Of a stretch of DNA of 42,999 bases, positions 37,688-42,999 are shown piece after piece. Numbering within the stretch: position 1 is the stretch's first letter; each line of letters begins with the position of its first letter. Under the pieces are notes generated by a model that saw nothing but the letters and a program-made list of their open reading frames with translations, was not told the origin of the DNA and ran no database searches. The translations under genes were made by a program, and so were the position numbers. This DNA is from Acidobacteriota bacterium (lineage in GTDB: Bacteria; Acidobacteriota; Blastocatellia; Pyrinomonadales; Pyrinomonadaceae), in assembly GCA_020200155.1 (NCBI GenBank), contig JAIVJG010000161.1, forward strand, positions 1-42,999. Direction: 5' to 3'.

Positions 37688-38776
37688 TCAATCCCCGCTC
37701 GCTGGTGCGCCGCCCTCGTCGCCCTTGTTCGGCATCACTTCGCCGTCGGGCATGATGACGATGTCGTGGTTGGGCATGACGCGCTCGCCCTCCATCGTGA
37801 TCTCTTCGCCGGTCGGCATCTCGACGGGAAGGTTGTCGAGGAAACGCTCGGCGTCAATGGCGGCCATGCAGCCCGTGCCGGCGGCGGTGACGGCCTGGCG
37901 GTAGAGTGAGTCCTGCGCGTCGCCGCAGGCGAAGACGCCGGGGATGTTGGTGGACATCGAGCGCCCGGCGGTCTTGAGGTAGCCCACGTCGTCCATCTCC
38001 AGCCAGTCCTTGAAAGCGTCCGTGTTCGGCTTGTGGCCGATGGCGATGAAGACGCCCTCGCAAGCGAAGGTGCTCTCCACGTTCGTCTGGTTGTTGAAGA
38101 GACGCACGCCCGTCACGCCCGTCTCCGGCGTGCCGAGGATTTCTTTGACATCCGTGTTCCAGATGAACTCGATCTTCTCGTTCTTCTGCGCCTTCTCCTG
38201 CATGATCTTCGACGCGCGCAGAGAGCCGCGACGATGCACGACCGTGACCTTCGAGGCGTAGCGCGTCAAAAACGTCGCTTCCTCCATCGCCGTGTCGCCG
38301 CCGCCGACGACGACGATGGGCTTGCCCTTGAAGAAGAAGCCGTCGCACGTCGCGCACGCAGAGACGCCGAGTCCGCCCAAGCCTTCGGGCGCGGGCGCTT
38401 CGCCCGGAATGCCGAGCCACTTGGCCGACGCGCCCGAAGCGATGATGAGCGTCTCGGCCTTGATGACGTGGTCTTCCGACTCAATCGTGAATGGACGCTT
38501 GCCGAGGTCTGCTTTCGTAATCGAGGCGACGAGAAACTCCGTGCCGAAGCGTCTGGCCTGCTCCTCGAACTCCTGCATCAACTCCGGCCCTTGTATGCCT
38601 TTGGCGAAGCCGGGATAGTTTTCCACCTCGGTCGTGATGGTCAGTTGGCCTCCGGGCTGCGGGCCGTGGATGACGAGCGGCTTGAGGTCTGCGCGTGCGG
38701 CGTAAATCGCGGCGGTCAGCCCCGCCGGGCCTGAGCCGATGATGACGAGTTCTTTATGCAGAATTTCTTTCGACAT
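37688..38776 (-). CDS. trxB: Thioredoxin-disulfide reductase
   Basis: LVIIGSGPAGLTAAIYAARADLKPLVIHG, SACATCDGFFFKGKPIVVVGGGDTAMEEATFLTRYASKVTVVHRR, GVFACGDAQDSLYRQAVTAAGTGCMAAIDAERFL. Confidence 0.95.
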   Translation of the reverse strand: MSKEILHKELVIIGSGPAGLTAAIYAARADLKPLVIHGPQPGGQLTITTEVENYPGFAKGIQGPELMQEFEEQARRFGTEFLVASITKADLGKRPFTIESEDHVIKAETLIIASGASAKWLGIPGEAPAPEGLGGLGVSACATCDGFFFKGKPIVVVGGGDTAMEEATFLTRYASKVTVVHRRGSLRASKIMQEKAQKNEKIEFIWNTDVKEILGTPETGVTGVRLFNNQTNVESTFACEGVFIAIGHKPNTDAFKDWLEMDDVGYLKTAGRSMSTNIPGVFACGDAQDSLYRQAVTAAGTGCMAAIDAERFLDNLPVEMPTGEEITMEGERVMPNHDIVIMPDGEVMPNKGDEGGAPASGD

Positions 38777-38982
38777 CTTTACTTTTCATGTCTCCTTGGG
38801 CGATTCAGAGATGCTCCGGCGTCGTTATTCAAGAGCGAGACCGTTTCCGGCCAGCAATCTTCTTCACAGTAGCCTTTTTCCTCGCGCGTGTAGTATAACG
38901 TCTCACGGCAAACGTAGTCGAATCATCACATAAACAGTCGAGGGCCAGCGCGCGAAAGAGGCCCCGCCGGCGACCAAACCGC

Positions 38983-40107
38983 TTGAGCACACCGGAACAG
39001 AGCAGTAGCCAGAATTTAACGAGCGAGATTAAAACCATCGCCGTCCTCGGCGCGGGCACGATGGGGCACGGCATCGCGCAGGTCGCGGCGGCAGCCGGCT
39101 ACGGCGTCATCCTGCGAGACATCAGCGAAGAAGTGCTCCGCGCAGGCATCCGCGCCGTCGAGTTGAATCTGGCGAAAGGCGTCGAGCGCGGCAAGGTGAC
39201 GGAAGAAGAGCGCGACCGCACGATCCTGCGTATCTACGGCGTGACCAGCCTGAAAGAGACGCGCGGGGCCGAACTCTTCATCGAAGCCGTCCCCGAACGA
39301 TTGGAGTTGAAGCGGCAGATGTTGCGCGAAGTAGAAGCGGTGGCCGCAGGGCCGTTCGTCTTCGCGACCAACACTTCGTCGCTCTCGATCACGGAGATCG
39401 CCGCAGAGGCCGCGCATCCCGAACGCGTCGTCGGGATGCATTTTTTCAATCCCGTCCACCTCATGCGGCTGCTGGAAATCGTCGTCGGCGAGCAGACTTC
39501 CGACGCGACGGTCGAGGTGGCGCGCGAGGTCGGGCGGCGTATGCGGAAAGAGCCGATCACGGTCAGGGACGTGCCCGGCTTCGCGTCTTCGCGGCTGGGC
39601 GTGGCAATCGGACTCGAAGCGATGCGGATGGTCGAAGAGGGCGTGGCGAGCGCGAAAGATATAGATACGGCGATGGAGTTGGGCTACAATCACCCCATGG
39701 GGCCGCTCCGCTTAACCGATCTTGTCGGCCTCGACGTGCGCCTCCACATCGCAGACTATCTACACGGCAAGCTCGGCACGGAGCGCTTTCGCCCTCCTGA
39801 GATTCTGCGGCGCATGGTCGAAGAAGGAAAGCTCGGCAACGAGACCGACGACATCTCGACTTCGGGCACGCTCTTTCACCTCAACCAGCGCGTCAGCCGT
39901 GGCGATCAACTCTACCTGCGCGCGCACCGCCCAGACGGCTCGCCCATCGAAGTGACGGCCCGCGTCGTCCGCATCGCCCCGGCCATCTACGGAACCGCTC
40001 GCGTCGGCGTCTCCATTCTGGAACCCGCCGACAACTGGCTGCGCCTCTTCGTTTCCTGGGTCGCCGACGAGCAAGGTTCTTCAACGCCGGAAGGCGAGCA
40101 AAGTTAA
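38983..40107 (+). CDS. 3-hydroxyacyl-CoA (3-hydroxybutyryl-CoA-type) dehydrogenase with PilZ-like C-terminal extension
   Basis: KTIAVLGAGTMGHGIAQVAAAAGYGVILRD, NTSSLSITEIAAEAAHPERVVGMHFFNPVHLMRLLEIV, GYNHPMGPLRLTDLVGLDV; after MVEEGKLG continues TDDISTSGTLFHLNQRVSRGDQLYLRAHRPDGSPIEVTARVVRIAPAIYGTARVGVSILEPADNW. Confidence 0.87.
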   Translation: MSTPEQSSSQNLTSEIKTIAVLGAGTMGHGIAQVAAAAGYGVILRDISEEVLRAGIRAVELNLAKGVERGKVTEEERDRTILRIYGVTSLKETRGAELFIEAVPERLELKRQMLREVEAVAAGPFVFATNTSSLSITEIAAEAAHPERVVGMHFFNPVHLMRLLEIVVGEQTSDATVEVAREVGRRMRKEPITVRDVPGFASSRLGVAIGLEAMRMVEEGVASAKDIDTAMELGYNHPMGPLRLTDLVGLDVRLHIADYLHGKLGTERFRPPEILRRMVEEGKLGNETDDISTSGTLFHLNQRVSRGDQLYLRAHRPDGSPIEVTARVVRIAPAIYGTARVGVSILEPADNWLRLFVSWVADEQGSSTPEGEQS

Positions 40108-40111
40108 ATGC

Positions 40112-40188
40112 CGTAAGTAGTGAATGGTAAATAGTGAATAGAGAAAAGCCCATTCTGTCTATTCACTATTTACCATTCACTATTTACG
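40112..40188. repeat. Near-perfect inverted repeat (30-nt arms, 1 mismatch, 17-nt loop)
   Basis: cgtaagtagtgaatggtaaatagtgaatag ... ctattcactatttaccattcactatttacg. Confidence 0.85.
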
Positions 40189-40197
40189 AGGAGAAAA

Positions 40198-40980
40198 ATG
40201 GCATCATACGAGACACTTCTTTTGGAGCGGCGCGGTCGTGTCGCTTTAATCACCATTAATCGCCCGCAGAAGATGAACGCGCTGAACATCCAGACGCGCG
40301 CGGAGGGCGCGGCGGCGCTCGAAGAGTTGCGCGAGGACGAAGAGGTCAGAGTCGTCGTCATCACGGGCGCGGGCGAGAAGGCTTTCATCGCGGGCGCTGA
40401 CATCGCGGAGTTCGAGGGCCGCACCGCCATCACACAGCGCGACGTGATGACAGGGCGCTCGCTGTTCACCGCCGTTGACGGTTTTCCGAAGCCCGTCATC
40501 GCCATGATTAACGGCTACTGTCTCGGCGGCGGCTGCGAGCTGGCGCTCTCTTGCGACCTGAGAATCGCCAGCGAGACGGCCAAATTCGGCCAGCCCGAAA
40601 TCAATCTCGGCATCATCCCCGGCGGCGGTGGAACCCAGAGACTCACGCGACTCGTCGGCGAAGGCAAGGCGATGGAGTTGATCCTGACCGGCGACATCGT
40701 TGATGCGAAGACCGCTCACAGCCTCGGCCTCGTCAACATGGTCGTGCCCGCCGCAGACCTCGAAGGCAAGACGATGGAGATCGCCAACCGCATCGCCGAG
40801 AAAAGCCCCGTCGCGCTCCGCATGGCGAAGGAAGCGGTCAAGCTGGCCTCGCGCTCGACGCTCGACGAAGGACTCCGGCGCGAGATAGACCTCTTCGCGC
40901 TCTGCTTCTCCAGCGAGGATAAGGACGAAGGCGTCCGCGCCTTTCTTGAGAAGCGCAAGCCGGAATTCAAGGGAAGGTAA
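40198..40980 (+). CDS. Enoyl-CoA hydratase
   Basis: LITINRPQKMNALNIQT...AFIAGADIAEFEG...AMINGYCLGGGCELALSCDLRIASETAKFGQPEINLGIIPGGGGTQRL. RBS GAGGAG. Confidence 0.93.
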   Translation: MASYETLLLERRGRVALITINRPQKMNALNIQTRAEGAAALEELREDEEVRVVVITGAGEKAFIAGADIAEFEGRTAITQRDVMTGRSLFTAVDGFPKPVIAMINGYCLGGGCELALSCDLRIASETAKFGQPEINLGIIPGGGGTQRLTRLVGEGKAMELILTGDIVDAKTAHSLGLVNMVVPAADLEGKTMEIANRIAEKSPVALRMAKEAVKLASRSTLDEGLRREIDLFALCFSSEDKDEGVRAFLEKRKPEFKGR

Positions 40981-41014
40981 ACGTGCGAAGAGACGAAAGC
41001 AACAGGCGTTTGAA

Positions 41015-41230
41015 GTGAGAATCATTTTCACGCTCATCGGAGTCGTGCTGGCCGCCGTCGGCGGCACAATAGCCTACCGCGCGGCGTTTCTCGACCCGCA
41101 CGCAGCAGTTGTCATCACGGAGACAAACGTGCGCGAAGTGCCGAATATGGCGCGCATTGTTGGCGGCCTCGTGCTGCTAATCATTGGAGCGGCAGTGGCA
41201 TTCTTCTCTGCGCGCCGCAGGCCGCAGTGA
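41015..41230 (+). CDS. Small two-TM membrane protein
   Basis: GTG start: VRIIFTLIGVVLAAVGGTIAYRAAFLD...NMARIVGGLVLLIIGAAVAFFSARRRPQ. Confidence 0.5.
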   Translation: MRIIFTLIGVVLAAVGGTIAYRAAFLDPHAAVVITETNVREVPNMARIVGGLVLLIIGAAVAFFSARRRPQ

Positions 41231-41294
41231 GCGCTGCTTGACGAATTTTCGCGCGCTACGTTACTCTCGCTATCCGGTAACAGCACTTCAACAC

Positions 41295-41370
41295 GGGGCC
41301 GTAGCTCAGCTGGGAGAGCGCTTGACTGGCAGTCAAGAGGTCGGGAGTTCGATCCTCCCCGGCTCCACCA
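41295..41370 (+). tRNA. tRNA-Ala (GGC), CCA encoded
   Basis: GGGGCCG TA GCTC AGCTGGGA GAGC G CTTGA CTGGCAG TCAAG AGGTC GGGAG TTCGATC CTCCC CGGCTCC A CCA. Confidence 0.95.
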
Positions 41371-41415
41371 ACACTTCTTCCTCAAGAATTTCAACGATTA
41401 AAGTCCTTCAATGAT

Positions 41416-42102
41416 ATGATGAACCCGCAGAGGTTCACCGAACCGCGCTTCGCTGTGGAGGAAATCCTGATGGGAATTACTAAACCGGATTTGAAAGCAG
41501 AAGCGCTTCGCCTGCGCCTTGAGGAACGCTTATCCCTGAGAGAAATAGCATCTGTGACCGGCGCGGCAAAGGGTTCGCTCAACGTCTGGTTACAGTCATA
41601 CCCGCTGACGGATGAAGAAAAGAAGGCTCGCAGTAAAACGGCGAAGCGATATGTGACGCCGAAGAAGAGTCATGGTGAGGAGTCGAAACATCATCAGGCT
41701 ACAGCTGCACAGACCCTGACCAATCAACAGAGAGGAAGGATTGCCGAGGCGGCGGTGCTTTTTCGTTTAGTCTTACATGGATTTGAAGTATATACGTCAG
41801 CGTTTGACGGGGATAAAGTAGATTGCCTTGTCTATGTTCCTGAGAGCGGGAAAACACTGAAACTTCAAGTTCGTTATGTTAACTCACCATCCACACATGG
41901 CCTGCCGGTTGTGAGATTGTCTTGCGCGGAAGGACACAGTAAACGCAGAAGGTATAAAGAAGGCGAGTTCGATTTCATCATCGGATATTATCTTTTCAAT
42001 GACACCGCATACGTGTTTTCATTTGACGAATTAGTACAACATAAGCGGCATGTCACTGTTTCTGATAAATATGCGGAGAGATGGGATAAACTCAGAACGT
42101 AG
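41416..42102 (+). CDS. HTH + PD-(D/E)XK endonuclease-like protein (group I intron-associated PDDEXK type)
   Basis: KAEALRLRLEERLSLREIASVTGAAKGSLNVWLQSYPLTDEEK (HTH); QRGRIAEAAVLFRLVLHGFEVYTSAFDGDKVDCLVYVPESGKTLKLQVRYV (PDDEXK core, K to R). Confidence 0.7.
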   Translation: MMNPQRFTEPRFAVEEILMGITKPDLKAEALRLRLEERLSLREIASVTGAAKGSLNVWLQSYPLTDEEKKARSKTAKRYVTPKKSHGEESKHHQATAAQTLTNQQRGRIAEAAVLFRLVLHGFEVYTSAFDGDKVDCLVYVPESGKTLKLQVRYVNSPSTHGLPVVRLSCAEGHSKRRRYKEGEFDFIIGYYLFNDTAYVFSFDELVQHKRHVTVSDKYAERWDKLRT

Positions 42103-42664
42103 TCGAGAGAGGTTAAAAAAATTGAGCAATAATTCAAGCCACCTATTATCAGATTTCGATTTTTCTTTGCTGGACTCACCTGCTTTCAAAGAGGACTCAG
42201 TTCGAGAAGAACTAATTCTGCCTATACTCAAGGCGCTTGGTTATACTCCATCAGGGAAGAACAAAATACATCGAAGTAAAACGGTAAGCCATCCTTTCGT
42301 TAAAGTCGGGACGAAGAAACGTAAGTTGATTAATTTCCCGGACTACTTGCTTGAGATTGAAGGTAAATACGTCTGGGTGCTGGATGCCAAAGCTCCCAAT
42401 GAAGAGATCAAAAGCGGCGAGCATGTTGAGCAAACCTTTTTCTATGCCATTCACCCGGAAATCCGTGTGCAGATATTTGCTCTCTGCAATGGCAAAGAAT
42501 TCATCGTATTTGAAACGAACGGGGAAACGCCAATACTGCATTTCCATCTTTCGGAAATAGAGCAACATTGGGACAAATTAGTGGAGATGCTTTCGCCGGA
42601 AGCGTTTTTGGATAAGAAAAGCGTATTGAGCGTCACCCCCCCGCAAAGATCGTGCCGCATTTGA
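42071..42664 (+). CDS. Type I restriction enzyme HsdR N-terminal-like (HSDR_N) domain protein; probably frameshifted from downstream methyltransferase
   Basis: SVREELILPILKALGYTPSGKNKIHRSK...FPDYLLEIEGKYVWVLDAKAPNEEIKSGEHVEQTFFYAIHPEIRVQIFALCNGKEFIVFET; D...DAK nuclease-like pattern. Confidence 0.75.
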   Translation: MRRDGINSERSRERLKKLSNNSSHLLSDFDFSLLDSPAFKEDSVREELILPILKALGYTPSGKNKIHRSKTVSHPFVKVGTKKRKLINFPDYLLEIEGKYVWVLDAKAPNEEIKSGEHVEQTFFYAIHPEIRVQIFALCNGKEFIVFETNGETPILHFHLSEIEQHWDKLVEMLSPEAFLDKKSVLSVTPPQRSCRI

Positions 42665-42999
42665 TTACAAATCGCGAAAGCCTCTCCCAGAAATTAAGAA
42701 TGTAAGAAAGCAGTCTGCTAAAAGGCACTTTGGCGTTCACGGATACTTCACTAAGCAAGCACACGGAATAGTTCAAGCATACATCCAAAATTTCACTAAA
42801 CCGGACGATGTTGTTCTTGATCCTTACGGTGGTAGCGGCGTCACCCTAGTTGAAGCCTTGATGCTAGGCAGAAAAGCCATTCATATTGATCTAAATCCGC
42901 TCTCCATATTAATAGTTAAGAGCTTGGTTCAGCCCGTTAATCTTAAGCTGCTGCAAGAAGCTCTAGAGCACATCAAAAATGAGTTTGAACTTTACGCGC
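42630..42999 (+). CDS. Site-specific DNA methyltransferase (N4/N6 type), 5' start unclear, truncated by window edge
   Basis: Frame starting near 42630: RKDRAAFDYKSRKPLPEIKNVRKQSAKRHFGVHGYFTKQAHGIVQAYIQNFTKPDDVVLDPYGGSGVTLVEALMLGRKAIHIDLNPLSI. No ATG/GTG/TTG between the in-frame stop (42627) and the conserved region. Confidence 0.8.

Overview
High-GC bacterial chromosome window; protein content and style suggest Acidobacteriota (Blastocatellia-like), but this is inference only. Most of it is densely packed housekeeping and metabolic genes: hydantoinase, Rieske/SDR/enoyl-CoA hydratase cluster, M61 peptidase, thioredoxin and thioredoxin reductase, TPR protein, PafA-like phosphatase, RsmI, a 1280-aa GltD/PyrK-like flavoprotein, S9 peptidase, response regulators, 3-hydroxyacyl-CoA dehydrogenase and enoyl-CoA hydratase. 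Highlights: (1) a CAU-anticodon tRNA split in its anticodon loop by a ~324-nt group I intron (5733-6129, minus strand) with recognisable P1, splice sites and core motifs; (2) a three-gene cassette with its own near-consensus promoter (21055-26197) encoding a multi-TM protein, a KAP-family P-loop NTPase ending in an effector-associated/death-like domain, and a large CHAT-fold protein whose catalytic His/Cys appear lost, a candidate undescribed conflict/immune system; (3) a tRNA-Ala-bounded, AT-richer island at the right edge with an HTH-PD-(D/E)XK protein and an HsdR_N-like/DNA methyltransferase pair separated by a frameshift at a C7 tract; (4) three deletion-like coding oddities (Gfo/Idh-M19 fusion, 3HCDH-PilZ-like fusion, internally deleted DoxX pseudogene); (5) a stand-alone receiver lacking both the phospho-acceptor Asp and conserved Lys; (6) several long, near-perfect intergenic inverted repeats. 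All domain calls come from reading motifs by eye; no searches were run.
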